Below are positions 9,969 to 21,749 of a stretch of DNA of 64,000 bases, piece after piece. How positions within the stretch are numbered: position 1 is the first letter of the stretch; each line of letters opens with the position of its first letter. Made by a program: the position numbers and the translations under genes. Below the pieces are notes generated by a model. That model saw only the letters and a program-made list of their open reading frames with translations, did no database searches and was not told the DNA's origin. The DNA is from Ophioderma brevispina (Eukaryota; Echinodermata; Ophiuroidea; Amphilepidida; Ophiodermatidae), in the NCBI GenBank assembly GCA_023653785.1, contig JAMKCH010058182.1:1-64000 (forward strand). Direction: 5' to 3'.

Positions 9969-11110
9969 GTGTTTTAAAGATATGACTTGTCACCTTGTTT
10001 TGTTTCCGCACAGAAATGGTGAGTTTTCCGTTCATAAAATTGAACGGAGAGTAAGGAAAATTAACATGGCGGATAGACTCTTTACCGTAAGTGCATTATT
10101 GGACGAGTGGGTGTGTTATTTGTGGAATCTCAACAGCGATATGTGTGTCAGAGTTGGCGAAGTTAAAACAATGAATTTGGTGCTGGTTGAAGCCTACAGA
10201 CAGCGATCCCCGTCGCAAAAGTCGATCGATCGCCGGCTCATTGTGAAAGCCTTATTGTTCTAACATGTCTAAAGTCTGAAAGAAAGAAGAATTAAGAAAA
10301 TGTATAAAATAAATTAGTTTTTAGATGAAAAAAAAAAGACAAAATGGGGATTAGTTGCAAATGAAAATACGAACTATTTATTAAAAAGTCATGCGGATTG
10401 ACTAGGCGTAATGAGGACCCAATGAGATTGCTTGGAGGCATTGCGTCTCTGGCGTCTTCGAAGATTTGCTCGATGCACTGCTGTGAAAGTTGTGACTGAG
10501 AACTTGTGATAAATCAAGAAAGTTTGGTCCGCTAAAATCCAAGTATATACCGACAGATACGGACACACACACTCGCGTTTTTTTTAGTTCGCCATTGCTT
10601 ATATGAGGTAGCGTTTGGAAAACACGTATGGACACGAAGTGCAGCCATACCCCGGGGCCATGCCCTGACCCGGATTATGGGGATGCCGGGTGAGGATCAA
10701 GCTGGTGCACTTCGCGACAGTTCACGACTCAAAATTTTATGGTACCACCATGTAGTATCAGGGCGTCTTTCATAGCAAAAACACGCATTGAGGCGTTTTT
10801 ATTCGATATAAGCATTAGTATATGCAAAACACGCGATTTGCTTGAAAATTGAGGGCGACTTTCCAGGGAAATCTCTGAGTCAGTTCTTTAATTCCCACAG
10901 GCATGAGTACATGTGTGGTGCGCACGCCTGTGGGATTTAAGGCATGCGTACATGTGTGGTGCGCAGAGAAAGTTTTCAATCTCCGAACGCCATTTGACTC
11001 ACGAAATCGTGTAAAGACTTAAAGAGACACCAATCCAACAAAACATTCATTATGTCTTTTTGAGCTCGTAACTGATAGACAATAAGACCTAGGCGAAAAA
11101 TGCTGTAATC
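9969..11110. other. No gene seen; one hairpin inside
   Basis: Unique AT-rich sequence with a hairpin and duplication at 10893-10965. The frame continuing from 9763 to 10263 is open but shows no domain, and its first third is mobile element. Confidence 0.4.
10893..10965. repeat. Hairpin with nested 24-bp direct repeat
   Basis: A perfect 10-bp stem, TCCCACAGGC (10893-10902) with GCCTGTGGGA (10926-10935), encloses the block at 10901-10924 (GTACATGTGTGGTGCGCA plus six bases). That block is repeated with one change at 10942-10965. Confidence 0.7.
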
Positions 11111-11279
11111 GATCTTTCCCAAACGTGGGTCGGCGCATATAAGTTGGTGAAGGTTTCAATAAGCACATGGGTTAGTAGTTTTAAAGCGCTGCCTGAAGAT
11201 CAGAAGGTACTAGTTTAACAAGGCCGAGTACAACATTGGTTTTCAACAGTTCATGTGCGCCGACCACTTTGGGAAGATG
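11111..11279. mobile_element. Short TIR element (169 bp)
   Basis: The left end, TCTTTCCCAAACGTGGGTCG, is matched inverted at the right end (TCTTCCCAAAGTGGTCGGCG on the other strand), with about 45 bp of imperfect pairing on each side. It is a typical small foldback element. No clear target duplication. Confidence 0.55.
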
Positions 11280-13270
11280 AAAGAGCTGTTATACAGACAG
11301 TATAACATGACGTCATAGAATGAATACAATTTGGGATAATTCACAATCCCCAAAATATTTTATCGGTTTACATAATTGACCTTAATAATGAAAGAAATAA
11401 AGGCAAAAATATAAATAAATAAATTAAAGAAATACAAATAGTTAGTTTGCTGGAAGTATTGGTTTGGAAAAATTCATATTTTGCCGTCTCATTAAGAAAT
11501 CCAGAAAAGCAAAAATGTGAAAACTAAAAACACAATATTTTTAAAAAAAAAAAAAACAACTTTCACTCCTTCTTCAGTGTGTTCACTTAAAGGGATTTAG
11601 CAATGGAATTCATATCCTTCTTTATACTAGATTCCAGTTGATAGTGGTAGCCTCTAGTTGTTTGTAGGGGAGGTATGAATGGAGGGGATTAGTATATAAA
11701 AAACTTTAGTCCGTGTATTTGTGGTATGATGTGCGCTATATAGGCCAGTCAAAATAGAAGGAATGCTGCCTTAACCCACCCCTAATTGCAACAGAATCAA
11801 TTCCAACAGAATGTTATTGAGAATAATTTAGAAACAACATATCAAAAGTCTACTAAAACCAAAAGGAGTGGAAACATATATTTTTAAGGGGGACGGTTAT
11901 TACGGGGTCAGAATATGAAAGTATCAAAAAGCGTCGAAAAATATGCCAAGTGTCGTACATTTCAGGATTAAAAAAGGTATAGTTTGCCATATCTGCAGGT
12001 TGTAGGTCAATAGTTTATGAGTCAAAATAGGTTAAAGGTTCACAATGGGGGTATTTTGAGTTTCAGATATATCCGTTCGTATTAAAAATGGTGTCAAATG
12101 TTCGTCTAAGTGTACAGAACCCGAACAATATACTGGTTGCACCATCTATATATAGTTGCATAATTGGAAACGCAAATGTGACTGGGGGCTACGGGTCTAT
12201 GAGGGCACTAGTCATAGATAGTAAGTCCTATATAGAAAGTCAAAACAAAGATCTATTTACATTTACTAATCCAGAGTTCGGAACAGAGATAGGCCTAGAT
12301 GCATGTTGCGTCTGGCCAGATGAAGGGGGCCATCTGTACATTTATAGATGTTGTGGCGCATCCCCCGGGGCGCATGGGGGGGGCATGATCGGTTAGTTCC
12401 TGTTCTTCGCCTTTCGCCGGTACACCTTGCCTGTCCCCCTTACCTTCCCGAAGCCCCCGGGCTCGATTCGCCCCGGTCTTCCCACTCGTCTCAAGTTTCT
12501 TGGACTTCCTCTCCCTTGTTCATTTTTGTGTCAGCTCTTGCCCCTGCTTTACCCGGTACGTTCCTGCCCTCTTACTCTCCGCCCGTTCCCCATCCTATTC
12601 CCTTGTTTGCAAGTATTGTGTCCCCTTAGTGCGGACCGCGGGTGTCTTCCCCTCTTGACTCGGTTCTTTACTCGATAGGTGGTTGTTGCTTTGACACTCG
12701 CCCAGGGATGTGTGTCGTGCCGATATTTCCTTTATACAGTTTTTTTGTTTTTAGACATGGCCAATCGTAAATCCATGGATATCTCATCAATAATGAAAAT
12801 CCAAAAAACTTCCCCTGGGGTTGTGTGTGAAGGCATGCTGAAGGATTTCAATGTAATGGTACCTGTCTCGAACTGTTTGATGTTGAACATAATTGTGGAG
12901 TATGCTCCTGCTCCTGCGGTGCTTGGAGAATGATTGTTGTTGATGAAGGATTCTGGTGGTGAGAGGATGCAGTCCCATGCGGGGAAGCATCCTTTCACCT
13001 ACTGATTTTGCGGATGTTTTTCATCACACATATCATGATAATCATGATAATAGTGCTTAGTGTATCAGCAGAATTCCCACCCTGTTGGTACAGTTTCACA
13101 AACTTTTCGTGCTTGTTGTACGAGATGTAGACCTAGTCATTTGAAACGGTCCGATCCGGCCTAAAACACGTATTTTTCGCGAAAAAAAAAAATGAAATAA
13201 AATCTATTATAGTACTTGGAATACCATTAGTGGCTAAATTATTAATTAAGGAAGATGAAAGAGGACGGAA
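11280..13270. other. No supported gene; C/T-rich block
   Basis: A GC- and pyrimidine-rich stretch lies at about 12355-12680, next to AT-rich sequence. Frames at 12088-12396 (plus) and 12732-12998 (minus) are open but have no recognisable domain, splice context or coding bias that I can defend. Confidence 0.35.
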
Positions 13271-13277
13271 AAAAATC

Positions 13278-13402
13278 ATACGCCCCGTGTGGGATCGAAC
13301 ACCTTTTTTTTTTGTTTTTTTTTTTTTTTTTTTTTTCTTTTTTTTTTTTTTTTGGATGTCATGTCATGGGGCGCGAAACGTTCCACTCCGCTAAGCGGGA
13401 TT
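13278..13402 (-). repeat. tRNA-derived SINE head split by a poly-T tract
   Basis: On the minus strand an A box, TAGCGGAGTGG (13383-13393), is followed by TTTCGCGCCCCATGACAT. An A-rich tract (T-rich on plus, about 13303-13354) comes next, then a B box, GTTCGATCCC (about 13291-13300). Both boxes and the CCCGCT start are well preserved, but the spacing is stretched by about 50 bases of homopolymer. The poly-A insertion inside the promoter should impair or alter Pol III transcription. It is not a tRNA gene. Confidence 0.6.
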
Positions 13403-13542
13403 ATGATTATTATGTTTGAAATCTAATGGTAAGCTACCTATTAAAAACAAAAAGTCAAACATTATAAATTTACACTTTTGCGTAGCGAAAATGATTCGAT
13501 TGTAAATCTAAAAACAATTACTCAAATCGGTCAAAATTGGTA

Positions 13543-13716
13543 TCAATTTGAAGAGGAAAATTCTTTGGGTGACGTTTCCTGAGCATCCGAAGGCTTCCGA
13601 AGACGGCTTAATGATGTGATCATTTGTCCTTCCCCGATGTGATCTTCCCTAGACTGAATCCTCCGTCGTTCAAAATAACGCACGGCCCTGCGAGGGGCTA
13701 TGGTGACATTTTTTTT
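13543..13716 (-). CDS. Candidate terminal exon, unidentified protein with basic C-terminal tail
   Basis: On the minus strand a pyrimidine tract ending CCCAGCAG (13717-13722 on plus) leads into 57 open codons and a TGA at 13543-13545. The predicted tail begins KKNVTIAPRRAVRYFERRR and continues with Arg, Ser and Glu-rich residues (REDHIGEGQMITSLSRLRK), ending KEFSSSN. The composition fits a cytoplasmic tail or other soluble C-terminus. There is no Met, so it can only be an internal or terminal exon. The upstream exon was not located. An alternative acceptor three bases earlier keeps the frame. I do not recognise the family. Confidence 0.4.
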   Translation of the reverse strand, partial: KKNVTIAPRRAVRYFERRRIQSREDHIGEGQMITSLSRLRKPSDAQETSPKEFSSSN

Positions 13717-13740
13717 CTGCTGGGAAAAAAAAAATACGTT

Positions 13741-16411
13741 TCGAAAAGGGGAGCGCTCTGTGGCTCATGAATAATTCACCACTTACTGCGTAGAACTGTT
13801 GCGCTCGCGTCTTAACAGACGTTGCGCGCATTAATTAGCGGGAACTTTACACTATCAACGAGACGGGACGAAAGATTCTTGTGTTGTGAATGTTCAGTTT
13901 CGGATTTTGTGGGTTTTTTGAGGGTTTTTTGATGAGACATAACTGCACTTTACATTCCAATCTGTGTCTTAATCTTCTTTTACTTCATCCTTCAGAGTTT
14001 CTCCTTATAGTCGTTTTTAACCAATTTTTTGATAATTAAATTTATTACGTGTTCATGTGGGTGTGTGTATTGATTTACTTTTAAGACTTATTAGTTATCA
14101 TGTTTAATCAGTGGGTTATTTCGTTTATTTATTTATTCAGTGAGTTATTTGCTATCCAGTTATTTAGATTATTGATGAATTATTACGATGCAGGTATTTT
14201 TAGTAGAATTTATTTTAGTATTAGTTATTTAGTTAGTTGAGCTAGTTAGTTAGTTTTCGCTTTTTACTTCTGCGAATCATTTTACTTGCATGTTGCATGT
14301 GTTTGGTTTGTTTAATGAGTAATGAATTTAACGAAAAAAATAAATAACTGACATTGGCTCAGAAATGTAGTAAACACACTTTGAGCTATTTTTTTTAGGG
14401 GACCGTCTCTCCGCCCTCCCATACAGGGACTGAACAAAACACCCACAAACATATGGGGCCCTAAAATACGATTGTTTGAGTGATTGTTTTGCGAATTTCA
14501 CTTTCCATACTCGTCTTTTGATATTTGTACAAGTACATGAATTAAATTGGTCGATAGCCAAGAAAACAAGAAAGTTCCTCTCAGCTTCTCGCTTGCATAG
14601 GTGTAAACATTCACATTTTACCACATTTCTTTTTTAAGCTAAGACTTAGTTTTCAACGGATTTACATTTTTTTTATGATCAGAAAATGCGAAAGTATTTC
14701 TGGCGATAAATCGAATTTGCACATAAGAGTAGGGCACACATCATAAAAAAAAATCTCAAACTTTTTAGTGAGTCGGGGGAAGAGGCCGTATGTCACGAAA
14801 GCCTTTGAAAAGTGTACATTACCCTTCATCCATAGACCTTCAGATTGTTACCAAGGAAGCAACACTTCACATTTGGTGTCAGAATTGTCCTAATTACCAT
14901 GTAAAATACAATATCTTAGGCAAAATATTTCGGTTGGGCTATTTTGCGCTTTAGACGATTTTGCATTTTGTCCTGCGATAATAATTGCAATGAATTACAC
15001 ATGATGAGTTTACAAGATCACCAATACTAAAACGGGTGAAATATTGGGTACAACTTTAACATGGAGAGGCCTATTGGGGGTCAAGGTTCATTCAATCTGA
15101 GAAAAGATTTTAAGTGAAAAGGGGCCACGCTTTTGAAATATTTTATTTTTGAAGTTACCGGGGTCGAGTTATAATAACGTGACCAGAGAAGCTACACAGA
15201 TTGATTATTTTTTAACAAAACACTAAATTACTAAAGCCATATAATATGATACCAAAACATTTTTAATAGCAAAACATCCTCATGAAGCTAGGCCTTACAA
15301 TTTTTAAACATAAGCATCATGTTGACTACAACATTAGGGTTGTCCACAGCCTATTAAAAAATTAACTGCATTTTAGTATGCGTCGCAATAAATGTGAATT
15401 AGGCCTATGACGTCACATTGTATGACTTTAGACGTTTTCAAGTTTTGGTGGTACCGTATGTGTTTTAGGCCCACCACTGTACCCGAACCGAAAATGGATG
15501 TTGACTGCGTGCATCGAGTCTAGGCTATGCGCATGTGCTAAATTTTAATTGTGAAAAATAATGTTTAAAAACCTCTTCTTTCCAAAGTTTAAAAAACACC
15601 TTTTTTATGTAGCCTAGCCCTAGTTCGTGTAGCCCAAAACAAGTTTCAGCGAGACCAAAACACCAGCTATACAGGCATCTTTCATACAGCTAGCTATTAT
15701 ATGCCTAGACATGTGACTATATTACCAGACTATAAGTAATAGGCGGAATAAAATAATATAATTGTTTGACTTTTATCACCTATTCTAGCAGCCAGGCCTA
15801 ATTTGTAATGTTTGTTGGACTATAAACCAGGGGCTATAAATCAGACCTGAATATGGCTGGTGCCATCCTCCACTGGTAGGCGTGCGCATGCCAAAAGTCC
15901 TGCATAGGCTCCGGATATGGACTTAGTAATTTAATAGATGACATGGTATAACATGTTGATGCGAATGAAGATAGACTAATATCGCTTTGGCTTAGAGTTG
16001 GTGCTCGCATTTATAAGGGCTAGCCTACAGATCGATAGCCAAAAAACTATGGTATAAGCCTGGCCTGCTAGACTAGTACTAGGGTCTAGGCTCCAGACTG
16101 TACCTATACGTGCATTTTGCCTTGAGTTAAGGGCAAGTCACTAGTCTCAGAAATAGGGCCCTCTAAAGATGCTAAAAATGTAAAAACTAAAGTAGCAAAA
16201 GCACCAGTGCTACATGGCTAGCTACATGTCTTGGCTAGCCCATGTCGATCTAACTGAATCAAACATAGCAGCAGGAGCGTGAATTGCACATCACGGAAAT
16301 CATAATCGCAGCCATTTTCAAACAAAACTAAAAGTCCATTTTTTATAGGCCCCTGCCCTACATTATGAATAAGGAGACTGACCCACGATCAAACACGTCC
16401 TTAACACGTGT
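13741..16411. other. No gene seen
   Basis: AT-rich intron-like or intergenic DNA. It includes a TTAG/TTAT low-complexity stretch at about 14080-14250 and many TAGGCCTA-like words around 15280-16250. No domain, RNA or mobile element was recognised. Confidence 0.4.
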
Positions 16412-17449
16412 TTGCATCTTCATGATCTGTTCAGGTGTGTCAGGTTGTTTGAATCACACAGCACAACTACAACTTACAAGATATTAAGAGTTCCTACCTT
16501 AAGGAATAGTTGTAATCACTGCATGCATTCTCATTGCTTTGGGACGGAATCGGGCTGTACGTGCGTGCTGGGGTTCGCTCGTACTCGTAGTCGTAGGCTA
16601 GGTAGAATGGTAAGCCAGGCAATGAAGGCATAGAGGCTAACCCCAGCTAGGGCCTAGGCCTAGTCCTTTACAGGTCTAGCCTCTATTAGACTTAGGCCAG
16701 CATGCCAGTATTTTACAGGTCTAGGCTGCAAATTAATTCCAATTTGACGAAGGCAAAAATCAACGAATCTTGACTGTTTACCCTTCAAGTTCAAGTTGAC
16801 CCGACCTGATGACAGAGATAAGCATGTAAGAGGCTAGCTGATCATCCCGATGTTTGTTTGTTCTCCCACATAACATTCATGGCCATGATGTACAGACCAG
16901 CAGATGATATTCAAACACAAAAAAGGGATATTAAATAAATAAACGTCACGGTGCGGTGTATCTATTCCATGAAAACAACTTCAGGGCATGTAATCCTGCT
17001 TGTTTACTTTTTCGGCTACTGCCAAGTCCATGCATGCAAGCCAGACCCCTGGTGCCAGACTCCATCCCTGCCGCGCCATGATCGTCATTATTTTCTGGGA
17101 GGAGACGGCCAATGCGCATGATTTTGCCTCAAAAATCTGAGGCGAAAGTGCTCCCTGTTTTTTAGTCGGATATTTTCTCAGTCCCGTGAGCGGCCTGTAA
17201 GAATTGGGGTAATAATAAGGGCGCCGCGAACGGAGGAATAGGGACTCAGTCTAAATCCTTCCCCCCCTATGATGCTTATCGTGGGACGTCAGGGGACATT
17301 TAAATAAAATCATAAAATGCACTTTTTGGCTCAGATGAATTGCTGTTTCGTATGTTTTTCAGCTTTCCACCCTGTGAAACCATTCTAAGGCGTTACATGC
17401 GATACCATGTTAAAATGTGGCTAAATCATAGATATCTGGGGCTTTTTAG

Positions 17450-17635
17450 GTGTTTAACCTGGTATTCTTCGAAAGTGATTTAAAAGTGTTCGCCAAAGCC
17501 CTAGTCGTGAGCTACGCCAACTACGGTGGTTCCGGGAACATTGGGTCAAGTGGGACAAAATTTTACAGTTACAAACAGTCGATCAAATCGGACATTCTAT
17601 CGAATTTTACCCAGGATGACCTTGAACTGTTATGA
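17450..17635 (+). CDS. Candidate terminal exon, unidentified protein
   Basis: A pyrimidine tract and AG (GGGGCTTTTTAG, ending 17449) opens a 61-codon frame with coding-like codon use that ends in TGA at 17633-17635. It begins VFNLVFFESDLKVFAKAL, has a Gly/Ser-rich middle (NYGGSGNIGSSG) and ends in an acidic TQDDLELL. An AATAAA lies at 18040-18045, 400 bases downstream, at a plausible distance for a 3' UTR. The only nearby upstream donor I noted in phase is ATG followed by GTAAGC at 16607-16612, which would give a 62-residue protein; a longer gene with distant exons is equally possible. The family is unknown to me. Confidence 0.45.
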   Translation: MFNLVFFESDLKVFAKALVVSYANYGGSGNIGSSGTKFYSYKQSIKSDILSNFTQDDLELL

Positions 17636-19222
17636 GCCAATTGTACTAAAACTATAACGCGAGATAGGCAATAATTAACTTTTTTAACTTAGGGAGTTAG
17701 CCCATAAATGGTACATATGTAAATAATTCGACACAAATTCTATTTTTACCCTGTAAATAAGTTGCCCATTATTTCTATATTGTTCCACTAGGTGATTTTG
17801 GTAGACTTTTAATATATTATTTTTTGAACTATTTAACAGTATATTAACAACCCAATTGTTTTCTGTTGCCAATTTTGTGGGGTCAAATCATACGATTATT
17901 GGACTAATACGCCAACCTGAGCGTTGGGCCATTCCAGTCCCAATCAATAGTCAAGCATAAACCCTAGAAGGTCAAAGAAGCGCAACTTAAATACAGGATA
18001 CTTTCAGTGAAAGCAGGTTAAGCTGATTTTAGAATATGAAATAAAGGTCTGGCATTGTAACACACCGGTGGCTGAAGCCTTCTAAAATTATGTTTTTAGG
18101 CAATGGTTAAACCAATTCGGTGGTAGACACAATATCATCACATAGTATAAAATACAAAGTATTGATTGGACGAACAACGTAACTTTTATTTGTAGTTGGC
18201 CAGTTTTCTTTCAATCCGATCTCTTTAGATTTGCGAGGAAGAAATCGAAGCTTTTCTGGGTATTTCTGGCCCCTATTTTGCGTAATGGACGACGTCCAAC
18301 TCCGCCCATAACTTCTACCATCAATGGAATCTACTATTGCACCATTTAGGTGTATAGTAATTTTATTTGAGTAAAATTGATTACCAAAAAGTGGAAAACA
18401 TGCCCAGAAATGGCCATATAATCCTTTTTATATCATCACTTTTGACACAAATGCTTGACATGCTGAAACGGGCGGATCATCCCGTGGGGGTTTTTTTTTT
18501 GGACGTAACAGTACTAACTCCTTTGCGCTGTATATTAGATGGGTGAAACAAGATATGTATACCCAACACAATAAAATTCCAGAGACCCCGTTGTATCTGG
18601 GTGCCAGTTTGGCTTGTTTGCAATGTTCTAGCATAAGATGTATTAGTTTCTATGTTTGAGTTGCGGGGTGTTGTTTTTTTGCCATCCATTGGGTGGCTTT
18701 TGTTTACGATATTAATCACTTATTCTTTCACTTGTTGATTGAAACCTGCACAATTGTGTTTCTTGATTGTTTTTTTATTTTTGCTTTATTGTGTGATAGC
18801 ACACCTTGCCAAACATGGATTAAAAAGTGCTGTCCCTCATTCAACTCGTTAAACGAGTGGAAATTTAGAAAGCACCTTTGGGCAGTTCAGGCTTATTTGA
18901 CAAAATTTGATCAGACACAAAAAACCAAGAAATGATCTGGCGAAAACCCGCATTCGCATTAATGCGAATTGATTTTCCAATACTCTTTTTTAAGCTTCGA
19001 GAGATTATTTGTTTTAGCCTAATTTAACTGATTGGCGTGGATCCAGTTGATCATGCAGGGAATTATGCAACAAAGTCACCTGGAGAAATAACTGACTGTT
19101 CAGGTAACCAGGTGAATCCAACGCATGATTCAATGAAACAATCATAAACAGTCCAGTCAAAATTAATTACGTTCCATAAAAGTGCCATATAGATGTTTAA
19201 AAAATATATTTAATTAATTGAC
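17636..19222. other. No further gene seen
   Basis: Probable 3' flank of the 17450 exon, then AT-rich sequence with a perfect 18-bp palindrome at 18952-18969. Frames on both strands are short and featureless. Confidence 0.4.
18952..18969. repeat. Perfect 18-bp palindrome
   Basis: ATTCGCATT followed directly by its reverse complement AATGCGAAT, with no loop. It resembles two abutting octamer-like ATGCGAAT sites. Function unknown. Confidence 0.6.
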
Positions 19223-19410
19223 TTAAGCAAAGGTGTAGTAAATTTTACATTTTCCCTGTAGTCTGCCAAAGAACGGCGCAACTTGTTTGGTCCATTCAAC
19301 CCATGATCCATCATCCACGAATTCTGCCAAGAGGCGAATCCCCGTTGGCTGCTCGAAACTGGGGTAGGTATTAAGACTTTGTCTGGGACTTGAAAACGAT
19401 GTACTTCCAC
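19223..19410 (-). pseudogene. METTL27-like: METTL27-like methyltransferase, probable last exon
   Basis: On the minus strand the acceptor ACTAACATTTCAG precedes 62 codons ending in TAA at 19223-19225. The frame reads GSTSFSSPRQSLNTYPSF, then LLAEFVDDGSWVEWTKQVAP and FFGRLQGKCKIYYTFA. METTL27-type methyltransferases end with a similar pattern: an acidic helix, a GxW motif, a short strand with P-(Y/F)-(Y/F)-G, then a hydrophobic final strand. This exon itself is intact. It is assigned to the locus because exons with the upstream parts of the fold lie on the same strand at 21750-21873 and 22576-22699. The exon carrying the middle strands was not found. Confidence 0.45.
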
Positions 19411-19583
19411 CTGAAATGTTAGTGTGTGTTTACGACAGTAACTAAATCGCTCACTGTGAGAAATTTTCTCTTTTATATACATCGCACTTTAGAGCATGTT
19501 GAAAGAAAAAGCAAGGAAAAAAAGCAAAGAAGAAAAAAAAAACTAAGGTACAGTCCATTATACAGGATTTGCCCTTGTTAAAG

Positions 19584-19752
19584 CCGGTGTAGAATGTTTT
19601 ATAGTCCGCCGGAATCATTGTCCACCTAAAGCGGTGAAAAGAATAGGACCACTCGATTCAGTGACTTTCGCGCAAATGTTTCACGCTTAATTCCGTTGTC
19701 GTCTATGGCGCCTGGGACCACGGCTCGGGGGGACTATACTCCTTAACCGGGT
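19584..19752 (-). mobile_element. CCGGTGTGAA-end foldback element, copy 1
   Basis: One of four related foldback elements of about 165-180 bp in the window. Shared phrases, read on this strand, are TAGTCCGCCGG, TGTCCACCT, ACTCGATTCAGT, TTCCGTTGTCGTCTATGG and GGACTATA. The ends CCGGTGTAGAA and, inverted, CCGGTTAAGGAG are imperfect inverted repeats. No coding capacity. Confidence 0.7.
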
Positions 19753-20275
19753 TCAACGTTAGACTCCCTTGCCAAGAATACTTAGTCTAGAAAGGACCAG
19801 CGTCAGCTAAGGAAGGGAAAGAGACGTCCTCTATAGACTTAATGAGACGAACGGATGAATTTTGAAACGTCCGATTATAAAGCAACATGCTCAAAGTTTA
19901 CATTTGACGATATTAAAAATACCACTTCATATAAATTCTCAAAAATTCGCTTTATCTGTAAATAAAGCGAATTAAAAAAAATTCAATTAAAAATATAATA
20001 CATGCTACAATGGGACTTGTTAAAATTTCCATACGAACTCCCATCCCCCCAAGAATACCGCTCTGCAAGGATCTACATATATTAATTAGCAACATAAGTG
20101 GCATTGCGGTTCTTCTTGGGGGAGACATCATTTTTGCAAGTTTTTTTTAAAAAAGGGTGAAAATGTAATAAATAGAATAAATAATAAAGGCATTACCCAA
20201 AAACAACAACCTCCTATTACAAACATACCATTCCACATTAAGGTGACCTCTCTTGATATAAATAGCGCGGTCAAT
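19753..20275. other. No gene seen
   Basis: AT-rich sequence between two mobile elements. AAAGCGAATT and GCGAATTAAA words near 19950-19990 form a weak inverted repeat. Nothing else recognised. Confidence 0.4.
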
Positions 20276-20279
20276 TTAA

Positions 20280-21137
20280 AGCACTAATAGCACATTTTGA
20301 GAGCACCCCCAATTTAAAAAAAAAATAGATAAAAAATAGATTTTACACGGTTGCCATTGGTAGCGGCTACAAACTATTACCTGTGATGGTTAATGGAAAA
20401 TGACGGTGTGTTGTATACGAACGAATTTGTAATTAGAAGAATATCGGGAGATCTCCGGATAATAATTCAGGCTGGGTGGAAACGGGCCTTCCAATATCAA
20501 AAATAGCAGTTAATGCGTCATGTACTGTTACGCTCATCAATTAGTTGTTTTATTATGAAAGCTTAAAGGGGCCATCACTTGTCATGAGACAGGAAGATCC
20601 TAATATTGCAATTGTGTAACATTTTTGGTAATTATGAATGTGGACATGATGAATCTCATAACTTACTATGAAGACATTACACATTAAGAAGTCAAATGCA
20701 AGGATAATCTATCTCCATGACAACATCATATTACAGTAAGTGGATTTGGCAAGATAATTATCTCACCATGACGACATTCATATTTTAGGAAGTCAACTTG
20801 GCATTATAATTTATTTCATCATGATAACATCATAAATGGGCAGTCAACTGGCAAGATTGTAATCTCACAATGACAACATCATTTTAGTAAGTGGATTTGG
20901 CAAGATAATGTATCTCACCGTGACGACCATCATTATTTAGGAAGTCAACTTGGCATTATTAATTCATAAAATATGATGGTGAGATGAATTCATCATGACC
21001 TTTTCATTTTTGACTTCCTAAAATATGACGATGCGTCATGAGTATAGTTCCTAGACAATTACCAACCATTAAACTGTGCCAAAAACCGATCAAATTGAAA
21101 ATTGGGGGCGCTCTTCAAAAAATGCGCTGTTATTGCT
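20280..21137. mobile_element. TTAA-type miniature element carrying a minisatellite (858 bp)
   Basis: Exact TTAA flanks lie at 20276-20279 and 21138-21141. The left end, AGCACTAATAGCACATTTTG, and the right end (inverted AGCAATAACAGCGCATTTT) match each other and the ends of 4140-4738 and 60873-61510. Both then run into GAGAGCACCCCCAATT or its inverted equivalent. Most of the interior differs from those copies and contains the minisatellite at 20625-21030. No transposase. Confidence 0.75.
20625..21030. repeat. ~50-bp minisatellite in a trimeric higher-order pattern
   Basis: Units of about 50 bp follow the pattern: aagataat-ATCTCACCATGACGACAT-CATATTTTAGGAAGTCAACTTGGC. Type-specific unit ends (GTGGATTTGGC, GTCAACTTGGC, GTCAACTGGC) recur in the same order every ~150 bp: GGATTTGGCAAGATAAT at 20743 and again at 20894. 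The last part is a partial inverted copy ending near 21030. The array lies inside the TTAA element. Confidence 0.7.
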
Positions 21138-21141
21138 TTAA

Positions 21142-21749
21142 GTGACTTGCCTGGACCATGCTTTCATCCTTAATAAAGAGGGGAAGGAAATTGTGTTGTC
21201 TTCCAGATCCTTGGTGAGAGAAGAGTATATAATCATAGACTAGCACTCATTGAAACGACATCGGCATAAGATAATAGGTTGGGGGGTGTTTGGTACATGT
21301 ATTCATCGAATAATTAGTTCCGAGTCTGGTGCAGAAGGACTTCCTTATAAGACAAGTCTTAGAACTCATTTGCACTACATCGGATAAGCTAATAGGTATT
21401 TGGGTACAATATTATGAATAATTATTCCGATTCTGGTGCTATCGGTCGTGTAGTTTTATAATGTGCTTTCTTAGGCATAAATAATTTGTTAAGTACATGG
21501 CTACCACTTCGTGTCATCTTGTGAATTCTGGCACTATCAGGCTTTATTTGTACTGGTGTCACACCACCATCTAACAAAACGTCGTATTGTATCTGTTTTG
21601 ATAATAAATGTATATTGTTATTACAAGCACTACTTTACATAGAATAATATTGGAAGCATAGAAACTTTTCTTGAACTTGTCAATTCAGTCGTGTCAGTTG
21701 GAATTGTTTTAGATATAATGTAAGTACGCATTTTTCTTTAACAAGTTAA
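21142..21749. other. No gene; a diverged duplication
   Basis: A segment at about 21245-21330 (ACATCGGCATAAGATAATAGG through CCGAGTCTGGTGC) is repeated in diverged form at about 21365-21442. No exon of the flanking methyltransferase locus was found here. Confidence 0.4.

Noticed and set aside
9763..10263. A 166-codon plus-strand frame
   Set aside because: Its first 67 codons are the TTAA miniature element at 9763-9964, and the rest shows no domain or coding bias.
12348..12678. Pro-rich plus-strand frames in two phases
   Set aside because: The C/T-rich composition opens several frames at once; there is no splice context or recognisable domain.
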